64,000 bases of DNA, taken from Bacteroidota bacterium (GTDB lineage Bacteria > Bacteroidota > Bacteroidia > B-17B0 > Aurantibacillaceae). The position numbers and the translations under genes were made by a program. Below, in pieces: positions 33,692 through 42,239 of this stretch. The stretch is taken from assembly GCA_016711805.1 (NCBI GenBank), contig JADJSH010000011.1:62001-126000 (forward strand), in the 5' to 3' direction. Under the pieces are notes generated by a model that was not told where the DNA came from, made no database searches, and was given only the letters and a program-made list of their open reading frames with translations. How positions within the stretch are numbered: position 1 is the stretch's first letter; each line of letters opens with the position of its first letter.

Positions 33692-35339
33692 TCAATAATT
33701 CTTTAGCATTTTTTAAAGCAGTTTCGGTTGGCGTGCCTGTACTTAACATTTTAGCAATCTCTGCAATACGTTCTTCTTTATTTAATGCTTTAATACTTGA
33801 AGTGGTTTTATCTTTTGAATCTGATTTGTAAACAAATAAATGATTACCGCCTTTACTTGCCATTTGTGGTAAATGCGTAATCGTAATTACTTGCATAGTT
33901 TTACCCATTGCAAATAAAATGTTTCCAATTTTATCGGCAACATCGCCACTTACTCCTGTGTCTATTTCATCAAAAATAATAGTTGGTAATGCAGTACGTT
34001 CTGCTAATAAAGCTTTTAAGCATAACATCAAACGAGATAATTCTCCTCCCGATGCTGTTTTATGTAACTCTTTAAATTCAGCACCTTTATTAGCCGTAAA
34101 TAAAAACGAGATAGCATCTTGTCCGTTAACGCTTAATGCATCTAAAGGTTTTAATTCTATTTTAAATTGTGCATTAGCCATTGACAAGCTTGTGAGCATG
34201 GTTTTAATATTTTGCTCAATACCTGTCGTAGATTTTTGTCGCTTATCAGATAAGTCTTTTGCTAAAGTTTTGCATTGTTTTTCTAATGCTGCAATTTCTT
34301 TTTGAGTTTTTTCAATAGCAACTTCTAAAGATGAGAACTGTTGCAACTTCGCTTCAATATCCGTTTTAATAGTTAATAATTCTTCTTCGCTATTAACGCC
34401 ATGTTTTTTTAACAGACGATTTAATTTATTCAACTGCGCATTAACTTCTTCCAGGCGCGTATTGTCGTATACCACATCTTCCTCGCAAGCGTCAATATCT
34501 TTGGATAGTTCTTTTAATTCAATAGAAACTGAATTGATACGTTCAAATAATTCGTTAAACTGTTTCCCGAATTTTGAGACGGATTGCAATTGTTGTTTTA
34601 CTAATGCTAATGCCGAAACAATGTTTTCATCTCCACCATTAATTGCTAAAGATGATTTTACTAAACTACCTTTTATGAATTCAGCATTTTCTAGGGTTTC
34701 GCTTTCTTCTTCTAATTGTTGTTGTTCACCAACTTTTACATTGGCTTCTTCTAATTCATTAAATTGAAACTGAAAATAATCTAATTCTTTTTTTGCTTGT
34801 ATTTCTTGAGCAGTAAGTTCTTCTAATTGCTTTCTTAGTTTTTGTAAAGCGTTAAATTGCTTTTTGTAATCAGAAAACAAATTGGTTGTTTGCGCAAATG
34901 CATCTACTAATTCAAACTGAAAATTAGTTTCTTTTAATAATAAGGTTTCGTGTTGCGAATGAATATCAATCAATTGCTCACCCAATTCTTTTAATACACT
35001 TAGGGTTGTTGGAGTATCGTTTATAAAAGCTCTAGATTTTCCTTCGGGAGTAATTTCTCTTCGGATGGTTGTTACTTCCTCAAAATCTAATTCATTGCTT
35101 TCAAAAAAAGACTTTAAACTATATTCCTTAATATTAAACTGGGCTTCGATGATGCATTTTTTGGTTTTGTCGTGCAACGAACTCACATCAGCTCTGTTCC
35201 CTAAAGTTAAACCTAAGGCCCCCAATAAAATGGATTTTCCAGCGCCAGTTTCTCCAGTTATAACAGTCAATCCATTATTCAAATGAACTTCAGTTTCTTC
35301 AATTAAGGCAAAATTCTGTATTCGTAAGTGCTGTAACAT
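33684..35339 (-). CDS. recN: DNA repair protein RecN
   Basis: 551 residues, SMC-like ATPase. Walker A GETGAGKS is at 29-36, and a long coiled coil lies in the middle (about 155-370, dense Glu/Lys/Gln/Leu). The C-terminal ATPase half has the ABC signature TASGGELSRLMLCLKAL and Walker B PTIIFDEIDTGVSG. RecN holds DNA ends together during double-strand break repair. The N-terminal LRIQNFALIEETEVHL matches the family start. Followed by the overlapping membrane sulfatase gene. Confidence 0.96.
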   Translation of the reverse strand: MLQHLRIQNFALIEETEVHLNNGLTVITGETGAGKSILLGALGLTLGNRADVSSLHDKTKKCIIEAQFNIKEYSLKSFFESNELDFEEVTTIRREITPEGKSRAFINDTPTTLSVLKELGEQLIDIHSQHETLLLKETNFQFELVDAFAQTTNLFSDYKKQFNALQKLRKQLEELTAQEIQAKKELDYFQFQFNELEEANVKVGEQQQLEEESETLENAEFIKGSLVKSSLAINGGDENIVSALALVKQQLQSVSKFGKQFNELFERINSVSIELKELSKDIDACEEDVVYDNTRLEEVNAQLNKLNRLLKKHGVNSEEELLTIKTDIEAKLQQFSSLEVAIEKTQKEIAALEKQCKTLAKDLSDKRQKSTTGIEQNIKTMLTSLSMANAQFKIELKPLDALSVNGQDAISFLFTANKGAEFKELHKTASGGELSRLMLCLKALLAERTALPTIIFDEIDTGVSGDVADKIGNILFAMGKTMQVITITHLPQMASKGGNHLFVYKSDSKDKTTSSIKALNKEERIAEIAKMLSTGTPTETALKNAKELLNV

Positions 35340-35416
35340 ATCTTCGTTAAATATCGGAAATTTAAATCTGTAGAAATATATAAATTACCCAAAATGGGTA
35401 TCCATTTTTCAACAAT

Positions 35417-35438
35417 TAATCCGCCAGCTGGCGGATTA
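35417..35438. repeat. 22-base perfect palindrome
   Basis: Perfect inverted symmetry centred on CCGCCAGCTGGCGG, extended by TAAT/ATTA. It lies in the gap between divergent recN and rpoD and is strikingly G+C-rich against an AT-rich background. It could be a small intergenic repeat or an operator. Confidence 0.7.
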
Positions 35439-35607
35439 GAAAAAATGCCCCTAAACCAGATGAATCATTCAATCATTTAAACTGCCTATTCACTCAAAAT
35501 GGTGTAACTAAATTGTTTTTATATCGTAATACAATATAGAAACACTCAGTTGGGCTATTTACTAGTGTTTTAAACCCTTTTTGAGTATAATCTTTAAATT
35601 TTGAGCC

Positions 35608-36474
35608 ATGAGACAGCTAAAAATCACCAAGCAAATTACTAATCGCGAAACAGCTTCGTTGGATATGTATTTACAAGATATTGGACGTGTAGAATTAATT
35701 ACGGCTGATGAAGAAGTGGTCTTAGCTCAAAAAATTAAAAATGGCGACCAACGCGCGCTCGATAAATTAGTAAAAGCTAATTTACGTTTTGTGGTGTCTG
35801 TTTCTAAACAGTATCAAAACCAAGGTTTAAGCTTACCCGATTTAATAAATGAAGGTAATATGGGCTTAATTAAAGCGGCTCAACGTTTTGATGAAACTCG
35901 AGGATTTAAGTTTATTTCTTACGCCGTTTGGTGGATTCGTCAGAGTATTTTACAAGCTTTAGCCGAACAATCTCGTATTGTGAGATTGCCTTTAAATAAA
36001 ATTGGCGCTATTAATAAAATTAATAAAACCTTTGCCAAACTGGAGCAACAGCTAGAGCGAGAACCTATAGCCGAAGAAATTTCTGAAATTTTAGATATTA
36101 TGCCTGCTGATATTCGCGATATTATGCGAAATCAAGGTCGTCACATGAGTATGGATGCGCCTTTAGGAACTTCAGAAGATGGAGGTAGTATGTATGAATT
36201 ATTGGAAAATAAGCATGAGGCGTCTCCTGATAATGATTTGATTATTGAAAGTTTACGTAGCGAAATTAACAGAGCTTTAACTGCTTTAACAGCCAGAGAG
36301 GCAGATGTAGTAAGATTATATTATGGATTAAGTGGCGGACATTCTCATTCTTTAGAAGAAATTGGAGAAAAGTTTGAATTAACCAGAGAACGCGTTCGTC
36401 AAATTAAAGAAAAAGCAGTACGCCGATTAAAACACGCTTCTCGAAGCAAGTTTTTAATGGGCTATCTAGGATAG
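35608..36474 (+). CDS. rpoD: Primary-type RNA polymerase sigma factor (RpoD/SigA)
   Basis: 288 residues, the short form found in Bacteroidota, lacking region 1.1 and the long insertion of the E. coli protein. Region 1.2 starts about residue 16 (SLDMYLQDIGRVELIT). Region 2 has LPDLINEGNMGLIKA and RFDETRGFKFISYAVWWIRQSI (2.3-2.4, -10 recognition). Region 4.2 has LEEIGEKFELTRERVRQIKEKAVRRL (-35 recognition). This factor reads the unusual TTG/TAnnTTTG promoters seen in this window. A terminator follows. Confidence 0.95.
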   Translation: MRQLKITKQITNRETASLDMYLQDIGRVELITADEEVVLAQKIKNGDQRALDKLVKANLRFVVSVSKQYQNQGLSLPDLINEGNMGLIKAAQRFDETRGFKFISYAVWWIRQSILQALAEQSRIVRLPLNKIGAINKINKTFAKLEQQLEREPIAEEISEILDIMPADIRDIMRNQGRHMSMDAPLGTSEDGGSMYELLENKHEASPDNDLIIESLRSEINRALTALTAREADVVRLYYGLSGGHSHSLEEIGEKFELTRERVRQIKEKAVRRLKHASRSKFLMGYLG

Positions 36475-36521
36475 TTGTTTATGTTTAGTGAATCCCTATA
36501 GCTCATATTGGGATAAAGATT

Positions 36522-36550
36522 AGGAGGCTTGTGTTTGGCCTCCTTTTTTT
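36522..36550 (+). terminator. Intrinsic terminator of rpoD
   Basis: Seven-base-pair stem AGGAGGC / GCCTCCT with a nine-base loop, followed by a T7 run, about 50 bases after the rpoD stop. A textbook terminator. Confidence 0.85.
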
Positions 36551-36565
36551 ATGCGCATTTTTTTT

Positions 36566-36683
36566 ATAATAGGAACGCGGATGAAACAGATTTGGCTAAT
36601 TTGCACGGATTAAAATTAGCAGATGTAAAACCAGAAATCAGTATTAATCCGTTTTATCAGCTAAATCAGTGTTACTATTCTCG
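36566..36683. repeat. Intergenic inverted repeat family C, copy 2
   Basis: Imperfect palindrome of about 118 bases: left GGAACGCGGATGAAACAGAT, right CCGTTTTATCAGCTAAATCA followed by GTGTTACTATTC. The arms pair over most of 25 bases. The end sequences resemble the element at 9908-10014. It explains a spurious 72-residue frame. It fills the roughly 300-base gap between rpoD and rpe together with the terminator and the rpe promoter. Confidence 0.6.
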
Positions 36684-36751
36684 TAACTATTTTTTAACGT
36701 CTTTTCTCATTTTTGTTAAAAACAAAATGCCTTTTAGCCATTTATAATTTA

Positions 36752-36759
36752 TAATTTTG
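36752..36759 (+). promoter_or_regulatory. -7 promoter element of rpe-sod
   Basis: TAATTTTG matches TAnnTTTG and ends 17 bases before the rpe ATG, leaving a leader of about 10 bases. No TTG at suitable -33 distance was seen. Confidence 0.45.
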
Positions 36760-36776
36760 AGCGTATAAATTATAAT

Positions 36777-37427
36777 ATGTCACATTTAGTAGCACCTTCT
36801 GTTTTATCAGCTGATTTTGGAAATTTACAACGAGACATCGAATTGATTAATCATTCGGATGCCGATTGGTTTCATATTGATATTATGGATGGCGCTTTTG
36901 TTCCAAATATTTCTTTTGGATTCCCAGTTTTAAAAGCTATACAGAAACACGCTAAAAAACCTTTAGATGTGCATTTAATGATTGAAGATCCTGATCGTTA
37001 TACACAATTATTTAAGGATGCTGGTGCTGATGTTTTAACTGTTCATATTGAAGCTTGTACACATTTACACCGTTCTATTCAAAACATTAAAGCACTTGGT
37101 ATGAAAGCAGGAGTTGCTTTGAATCCTCACACGTCTATTCATTTATTGGAAGATATTATTGCTGATATTGATTTAGTATGCGTGATGAGCGTAAATCCAG
37201 GATTTGGCGGACAAAAATTTATTGAAAACACTTACACAAAAGTTACGGCACTTAAAAAATTAATTACCGAAAAAAAATCTAAAGCCCTAATCGAAATTGA
37301 TGGAGGAGTGGATTTGAATAATTACAAAAAATTATTGACTGCAGGCGCTGATGTTTTAGTAGCAGGTAATACCGTTTTTGGAAGTGCAAACCCAACACAA
37401 ACAATCACACAATTAAAACAAATATAA
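36777..37427 (+). CDS. rpe: Ribulose-phosphate 3-epimerase
   Basis: 216 residues, TIM barrel. Family blocks: APSVLSADFGNL, HIDIMDGAFVPNISFG (metal and catalytic Asp/His), HLMIEDPDRY, VNPGFGGQKFI and EIDGGVDLNN. It interconverts ribulose-5-phosphate and xylulose-5-phosphate in the pentose-phosphate pathway. The superoxide dismutase gene follows after 19 bases, so the two are probably co-transcribed. Confidence 0.95.
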   Translation: MSHLVAPSVLSADFGNLQRDIELINHSDADWFHIDIMDGAFVPNISFGFPVLKAIQKHAKKPLDVHLMIEDPDRYTQLFKDAGADVLTVHIEACTHLHRSIQNIKALGMKAGVALNPHTSIHLLEDIIADIDLVCVMSVNPGFGGQKFIENTYTKVTALKKLITEKKSKALIEIDGGVDLNNYKKLLTAGADVLVAGNTVFGSANPTQTITQLKQI

Positions 37428-37446
37428 ACCCTAAAACTTAAATACA

Positions 37447-38055
37447 ATGGCATTTGAATTACCAAAATTAGATTATGCTTACACAGCATTAGAACCACAC
37501 ATTGATGCAAAAACTATGGAAATTCACCATAGCAAACACCACCAAGCTTATGTAACAAACTTAAACAATGCAATTGCAGGAACTGATGCTGAAAAAATGA
37601 GCATTGAAGATATTTGCAAAAACATTTCTAAATTTCCAATGGCAGTTCGTAATAATGGTGGCGGACATTTTAACCACTCTTTATTTTGGCAAGTAATGGC
37701 GCCAAACGCTGGTGGCATGCCAACTGGTGATTTAGCTAAAGCGATTGAAACAGACTTAGGTGGTTTCGAGAAATTTAAAACTGACTTTACTGCTGCTGGT
37801 GCAACTCGTTTTGGATCAGGTTGGGCTTGGTTATGTGTTAAAGAAGGTAAGCTTTGTGTTTGCTCAACACCAAACCAAGATAATCCTTTAATGGATATTG
37901 CAGATTGCAAAGGCACTCCAATTTTAGGAATGGATGTATGGGAACATGCTTACTACTTAAATTACCAAAATCGTCGTCCTGATTATATGGCTGCATTTTT
38001 TAATGTCATCAATTGGACAAAAGTAAGCGAGCTTTATGCTGCTGCTAAAAAATAG
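37447..38055 (+). CDS. Fe/Mn superoxide dismutase
   Basis: 202 residues. Predicted metal ligands are His27, His77 (GGGHFNHSLFW), Asp163 and His167 (GMDVWEHAYY). It converts superoxide to hydrogen peroxide and oxygen. No signal peptide, so cytoplasmic. Whether it uses iron, manganese or either cannot be decided from sequence by eye. It lies directly downstream of rpe and ahead of a strong terminator. Confidence 0.95.
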   Translation: MAFELPKLDYAYTALEPHIDAKTMEIHHSKHHQAYVTNLNNAIAGTDAEKMSIEDICKNISKFPMAVRNNGGGHFNHSLFWQVMAPNAGGMPTGDLAKAIETDLGGFEKFKTDFTAAGATRFGSGWAWLCVKEGKLCVCSTPNQDNPLMDIADCKGTPILGMDVWEHAYYLNYQNRRPDYMAAFFNVINWTKVSELYAAAKK

Positions 38056-38075
38056 TTTTCGAATATTTTTAAATT

Positions 38076-38113
38076 AAAAAAATCCTGACTTAAGATACAG
38101 TCAGGATTTTTTT
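38076..38113 (+). terminator. Intrinsic terminator after the superoxide dismutase gene
   Basis: A perfect 15-base-pair stem, AAAAAAATCCTGACT against AGTCAGGATTTTTTT, with an eight-base loop, 20 bases after the stop. A/T runs on both sides make it work in both directions; the convergent oxidoreductase gene ends just beyond. Confidence 0.9.
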
Positions 38114-38160
38114 GCATTTATAGTTATTAGATAAAGTATATTATATGTTGTAATGTTTTT

Positions 38161-38829
38161 TTATGCTTTATATATCGGTTTTAAAGAAATTGCTTTTTCC
38201 AAATAAGATTTATATAACGCTAATTGAGTTTTACGTTCTTCGTCTGTTATACGAGCTGGCGAAAAACTAATAAATGGTGGTAAAACCGTCATACCTGCAA
38301 AATAAAACATACCGTGTTGGATAGGATATAAAATAGTATCTAAGTTTCCATTTTTTCCAGTGTCTCCATAAGCCACTTCTGGACCACCTGTTGTTAAAGT
38401 TAAAAATGCTGTTTTATTTTTGTAAGTGCCATTGTCATACACGCCTTTGCCTGCACCATATACTAAGCCCATTGCAAATATTCTATCAACCCAACCTTTT
38501 AAAATAGCTGGTAAACCAAACCACCATAATGGGAAATTAAAAATTAATGTATCGCACCATTCCAATTTATCCATTTCTGTTTTTACATCAGGCATAAATA
38601 AATTATTTTGGTGTGCGTGCACTTGCTCCATTTGATATTTAAAAAAGTCAGGATTTTGCAATTGCTTGAAATCGTGTTTATCGCCAACAGGATTAAACCC
38701 CATAGCATATAAATCTGACACCTTTACTTCTGCTCCTTGAGATTGGAAATAAGAAACAGCCTCGTTTTTTAATGAACTACAAAACGATTGACTTTCGGGA
38801 TGCGCGTGAATGATTAATACTTTTTTCAT
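38161..38829 (-). CDS. NAD(P)H-dependent flavodoxin-fold oxidoreductase
   Basis: 222 residues, quinone reductase / modulator-of-drug-activity type. The flavin phosphate loop is IHAHPESQSFC near the N-terminus. FPLWWFGLPAILKGWVDRIF is the hallmark block of the NQO/MdaB family, and LTTGGPEVAYG contacts the isoalloxazine ring. It probably reduces quinones or other electrophiles by two electrons. Single gene, convergent with the superoxide dismutase gene. Confidence 0.9.
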   Translation of the reverse strand: MKKVLIIHAHPESQSFCSSLKNEAVSYFQSQGAEVKVSDLYAMGFNPVGDKHDFKQLQNPDFFKYQMEQVHAHQNNLFMPDVKTEMDKLEWCDTLIFNFPLWWFGLPAILKGWVDRIFAMGLVYGAGKGVYDNGTYKNKTAFLTLTTGGPEVAYGDTGKNGNLDTILYPIQHGMFYFAGMTVLPPFISFSPARITDEERKTQLALYKSYLEKAISLKPIYKA

Positions 38830-38892
38830 GATGTAAATTTCTAGAAACGTTTTTAATTTAATATACTGTTCTTCGAATTTACTTAAATACTA

Positions 38893-39579
38893 TTATTTAG
38901 CAAACCGATAACCCAAACTCACAATTCCCGTCAGACAGGTTTGGTTAAATGGTTTTAATAGGTGAGGTTCCTTGCGTTCAAATATTGTCTGTCTCCACAT
39001 AGGATTACTAATATCATATTCGTATTCAAAAATAAATGATAAGGCAATTTGTTTGACGATGAATTTTGTTTGAACAGTAACTTTTGGCGAAAAGAATTGA
39101 TTTTTTTGAGTAATTACATCATTTTTACTGAGCGTCGTTCTTCCTGAGTTAAATCCAAAATATAAATTCAGATTCAGGTTTCTTTTTAAAGTAGAGAGGG
39201 AAGGTCCTAGTCCAAAACCAAAGGCATATCCTGAAAATTTGGTGTTTAACGTATCCTCTATCATAATTCTGGAAGGGATCACTTTATAATAATTAGCTTG
39301 AAAGACCATTATTCTGGTTTTAAACAAGTGATTGTATCCACTGAATCCAATCCCGATGATGGCAGGCGGCAGTTTCTGATCTATTTTATTTATAGAATTT
39401 ATTTGTCCATAATAACTTTTGTCATACACTCGATTTCCATAGTATAAATCAAGCGTTAGCTGATTATAGTAAATGGGTGTTACCGCCTTTTCTTTCTCCT
39501 TTTTTATTTTAATTTTTTTTGCTTGCGAGAAAGCTTGAAATGAAAATAGAAAACAAAATAATATGACAAGTTTTTTCAT
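38893..39579 (-). CDS. Exported hypothetical protein, paralogue B
   Basis: 228 residues with a signal peptide (MKKLVILFCFLFSFQAFSQ), then a basic stretch AKKIKIKKEKEKA and a beta-rich body with GIGFSGYNHLFKT and LYFGFNSGRTTLSKND. It ends TGIVSLGYRFAK. It is clearly related along its length to the upstream neighbour, sharing the KKIKIKKEK block, the FGFNSGR/LGFNSGR block and the LGYR end. It is probably a small outer-membrane barrel. No family name. Confidence 0.75.
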   Translation of the reverse strand: MKKLVILFCFLFSFQAFSQAKKIKIKKEKEKAVTPIYYNQLTLDLYYGNRVYDKSYYGQINSINKIDQKLPPAIIGIGFSGYNHLFKTRIMVFQANYYKVIPSRIMIEDTLNTKFSGYAFGFGLGPSLSTLKRNLNLNLYFGFNSGRTTLSKNDVITQKNQFFSPKVTVQTKFIVKQIALSFIFEYEYDISNPMWRQTIFERKEPHLLKPFNQTCLTGIVSLGYRFAK

Positions 39580-39581
39580 TA

Positions 39582-40274
39582 TTATATATTTATTCGATAA
39601 CCCAGACTTACTAATCCAATAAATCCAGTTTGATATAATCCGTTTATTAACACTTTATTTTTTTTATCAGTATACGTAGGTAACCATTTTGCGCTTGTAA
39701 TATCCCCTTGCGCACTAATTATAATGGATATAGCTAGTCGCTTTATCATGAGTTTTGGTTGCAAACTAATCTTTGGGCAAAAGAATTGTTTTTGTAAGGA
39801 TATGTTTTCTGAATTACTTAATGTACATCTGCCGGAGTTGAATCCTAAGTAATAAATGATACTTAGATTTCCAGACGAAGAAGCAAAGCACTTTCCTATG
39901 CCTAAACCAAAACTTCCTCCAGAAAAAGTGGCGTGAATACTATCTTCTAAAATTAATGGATGAGGGATATATTTTTGGAAGTCGAATTGAAACACAAAGT
40001 ACGTCGGACCTATTTGCCTTGAAATTCCAGAAATACCAAGTCCTACGAAATTGGGAGGTAAGTTAAATTTTAAAGAATCTCCTGTATTAAGTTGGCTATA
40101 AAATTTATCTTTAAATACAATATTGCCATAATATGCATCAATACTTGCTAAAGAAGTTAAAGGTGCTTTGTATTTTTCGGCTTTTTGTTTTTCTTTTTTT
40201 ATTTTAATTTTTTTTGCTTGAGAAAAACAATTAAGTGAAAACATGATGTATAATAATAGTAAGAGTTTATTCAT
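39582..40274 (-). CDS. Exported hypothetical protein, paralogue A
   Basis: 230 residues, upstream member of a tandem pair with two bases between the genes. It has a signal peptide (MNKLLLLLYIMFSLNCFSQ) and the same basic AKKIKIKKEKQKA stretch. Shared positions include GLGISG, YLGFNSGRCTLSNS and LVSLGYRINI. The divergence from its partner suggests an old duplication. Function unknown. Confidence 0.75.
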   Translation of the reverse strand: MNKLLLLLYIMFSLNCFSQAKKIKIKKEKQKAEKYKAPLTSLASIDAYYGNIVFKDKFYSQLNTGDSLKFNLPPNFVGLGISGISRQIGPTYFVFQFDFQKYIPHPLILEDSIHATFSGGSFGLGIGKCFASSSGNLSIIYYLGFNSGRCTLSNSENISLQKQFFCPKISLQPKLMIKRLAISIIISAQGDITSAKWLPTYTDKKNKVLINGLYQTGFIGLVSLGYRINI

Positions 40275-40340
40275 CTAATTCCATTTGCCTTAAGTTTATA
40301 ATGCAATATAATTAAAAAGATACAAATAACTATTTACATG

Positions 40341-40377
40341 TTTGCCTTGTGAAATGATTCTTATCTAAGTATATTTA
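40341..40377 (+). promoter_or_regulatory. Possible promoter, leaderless arrangement
   Basis: TTTG at 40341 and TTG at 40347 lie upstream of TATATTTA (40370-40377), seven of eight matches to TAnnTTTG with a 20-base spacer from the TTG. The ATG at 40383 lies five bases after it. Confidence 0.4.
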
Positions 40378-40382
40378 GGTAA

Positions 40383-40850
40383 ATGAAACATCCAGTTTTT
40401 CTCTGTTTAGTTATATTGATTGTCGTTTGCTTTAGTTCGGTGAAGCCAAGCGATGATCTAAAAATTGATTGGTCTCGAATAACGGATCCGGATTACGTAG
40501 TAACTTATGTGAGAGTGCAGTATGATTCGAGTTCAAAATATGCAATAGATACAAAGGTAAGAACATACTCAACGAATGATGCCATTAAAGTATTCCCGAA
40601 AAATAGCGTAAAATTAATGAAAGAATTACTTTTAGACCATACGAATTATAGCACAGAACAAGAAGATGATGCTTGTAAAAACAATTATTTTCCTTTTGCC
40701 ATTGTTGTTACTCGAGATCATGAAATTGAAGGGATCATTAATATTGGTTGCCAAGGCAAAGTTTGGTTGCTTGAACCAAAATCAAAAAATGGAGAATTAC
40801 TCATTTTAAATGAGAAAGGATTGAAGTTGAAAGAAAAAATATTTAATTAA
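40383..40850 (+). CDS. Exported hypothetical protein
   Basis: 155 residues with a signal peptide (MKHPVFLCLVILIVVCFSS). The mature part has two cysteines about 35 residues apart (DDACKNN and NIGCQGK) that could form a disulfide. I do not recognise a family. The next gene starts six bases after its stop, so it probably belongs to a unit with the cupin and sulfurtransferase genes. Confidence 0.68.
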   Translation: MKHPVFLCLVILIVVCFSSVKPSDDLKIDWSRITDPDYVVTYVRVQYDSSSKYAIDTKVRTYSTNDAIKVFPKNSVKLMKELLLDHTNYSTEQEDDACKNNYFPFAIVVTRDHEIEGIINIGCQGKVWLLEPKSKNGELLILNEKGLKLKEKIFN

Positions 40851-40856
40851 AATTAC

Positions 40857-41201
40857 ATGAGCCATATATTATTTAATACCATCGATTGGACAGGAATTGA
40901 AAAAGTAGAATATCCAGGAACAACAGGAACTGCCATTTGGCAAACCATACAATTTGATGGATTAAGAATTAGAGTAGTAGAATACAGTGCAGGTTATTTA
41001 GCCGACCATTGGTGTCAAAAAGGACATATTGTACATTGCTTAGAAGGCGATTTTGTTACAGAACTGGAAACAGGAGAATGCACTAAACTTACCAGAGGAA
41101 TGACTTATGTGGTATCGGATGACATGAGTTCGCATCGCTCGGTTTCTGCAAACGGTGTAAAGTTATTAATTGTGGATGGGGATTTTTTGAAAAACAAGTA
41201 A
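40857..41201 (+). CDS. DHCW-motif-like cupin protein
   Basis: 114 residues, single cupin fold. The family motif appears here as YLADHWCQKGHIVHCLEGDF, with the histidines expected to bind a metal. Start IDWTGIEKVEYPGTTGTA is typical of the DHCW cupin family. The reaction is unknown. One base separates it from the sulfurtransferase gene, so they are co-transcribed; a role in thiol or sulfur metabolism is possible but unproven. Confidence 0.85.
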   Translation: MSHILFNTIDWTGIEKVEYPGTTGTAIWQTIQFDGLRIRVVEYSAGYLADHWCQKGHIVHCLEGDFVTELETGECTKLTRGMTYVVSDDMSSHRSVSANGVKLLIVDGDFLKNK

Positions 41202-41202
41202 T

Positions 41203-42054
41203 ATGAATCATAATTTAACTCCCCTTATTAGTGTACAAGAATTAATTGTATTAAAACAAACTACACCTATTGTATTGATAGACGCTAGTGCAGGTGCTGA
41301 TAGTAAAGAGAAATACAATCAACAACATTTAAAAGGTGCATTGTATGTAGATTTAAATACTGATTTAGCAGATATTAAAGAAGATGCTTCAAAAGGAGGT
41401 CGACATCCTTTGCCGAGTACTATTGAATTTGGGAAACTGCTAGCTAAGTTAGGAATAACTGTTAGTAGCCACGTGATTATTTATGATGATAAAAATAGTT
41501 CTAATGCAGCTGCTCGATTTTGGTGGATGCTTAAATCAATTGGTCATAAGAAAGTTCAAGTGCTTAATGGCGGTTATCAAGCTGCTTTGAAAGTGGGTTT
41601 TGAAATGAGTTCGAAGCCAGAAGCGCCATTAATAGCAGAAGCGTATCCTATTACTACTTGGAAATTGCCAATGGCTGATATGAATGAAGTAGATGACGTA
41701 CGTTTAAATAAAGAGTATTTGATTATTGATGTGCGCGATAAAATACGTTATGATGGCATTAAAGAACCCATTGATTTAATTGCAGGTCATATTCCGGGCG
41801 CTATAAATATTCCGTTCAGTACTAATTTGGATGCAGATGGATTTTATTTAACACCTGATGTTTTAAAAGAAAAATATCTAAATGCTTTAGAAAATAAAGA
41901 TAAAGAACATGTTATTGTCCATTGTGGTTCAGGCGTAACGGCATGTCACACTTTATTGGCGATGGCATACGCTGGACTAGAAATCCCTAAGCTCTATGTA
42001 GGTTCATGGAGCGAATGGTCGCGTAATGCAAAACCCATAGGAAAAAATTTATAA
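41203..42054 (+). CDS. sseA: Two-domain rhodanese sulfurtransferase
   Basis: 283 residues with two rhodanese domains (about 8-140 and 165-283). The active loop CGSGVTA puts the sulfur-carrying cysteine at Cys241. CG[S/T]GVTA is the motif of 3-mercaptopyruvate sulfurtransferases, whereas thiosulfate enzymes have CRKGVTA, so mercaptopyruvate is the likelier donor. The N-terminal domain has YDDKNSSNAAARFWWML, typical of the inactive half. The gene symbol is by family, not by proven function. Confidence 0.88.
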   Translation: MNHNLTPLISVQELIVLKQTTPIVLIDASAGADSKEKYNQQHLKGALYVDLNTDLADIKEDASKGGRHPLPSTIEFGKLLAKLGITVSSHVIIYDDKNSSNAAARFWWMLKSIGHKKVQVLNGGYQAALKVGFEMSSKPEAPLIAEAYPITTWKLPMADMNEVDDVRLNKEYLIIDVRDKIRYDGIKEPIDLIAGHIPGAINIPFSTNLDADGFYLTPDVLKEKYLNALENKDKEHVIVHCGSGVTACHTLLAMAYAGLEIPKLYVGSWSEWSRNAKPIGKNL

Positions 42055-42062
42055 AAAAATCT

Positions 42063-42070
42063 TACATTTG
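42063..42070 (+). promoter_or_regulatory. -7 element before a small membrane gene
   Basis: TACATTTG, a perfect TAnnTTTG, ends four bases before the ATG at 42075, again a near-leaderless arrangement. It supports the reality of the 54-residue gene. Confidence 0.45.
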
Positions 42071-42074
42071 TTTT

Positions 42075-42239
42075 ATGCTAAGACTATTTATACCCCTCGT
42101 TTTTGTAACGCTGTTTATACTCTGGTTTTTATATAGACTCCTTATCAAAAAAGACCTGAAACAACAATTAAACAATATATACCTTGGTTTATTCTTTATA
42201 AGTATTTGGGCGGTGATGTATTGGTTAATTTTAAAATAA
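42075..42239 (+). CDS. Small two-helix membrane protein, 54 residues
   Basis: ATG to TAA frame encoding 54 residues. Two hydrophobic helices (about 3-23 and 34-53) are joined by a basic loop (RLLIKKDLKQQ). Its stop overlaps the next start codon (taATG), which suggests translational coupling. No family is recognised. Its -7 element and coupling make it likelier than a chance frame. Confidence 0.6.
   Translation: MLRLFIPLVFVTLFILWFLYRLLIKKDLKQQLNNIYLGLFFISIWAVMYWLILK

Noticed and set aside
36529..36747. 72-residue frame after rpoD
   Set aside because: It begins inside the rpoD terminator and runs through an inverted repeat; not a gene.
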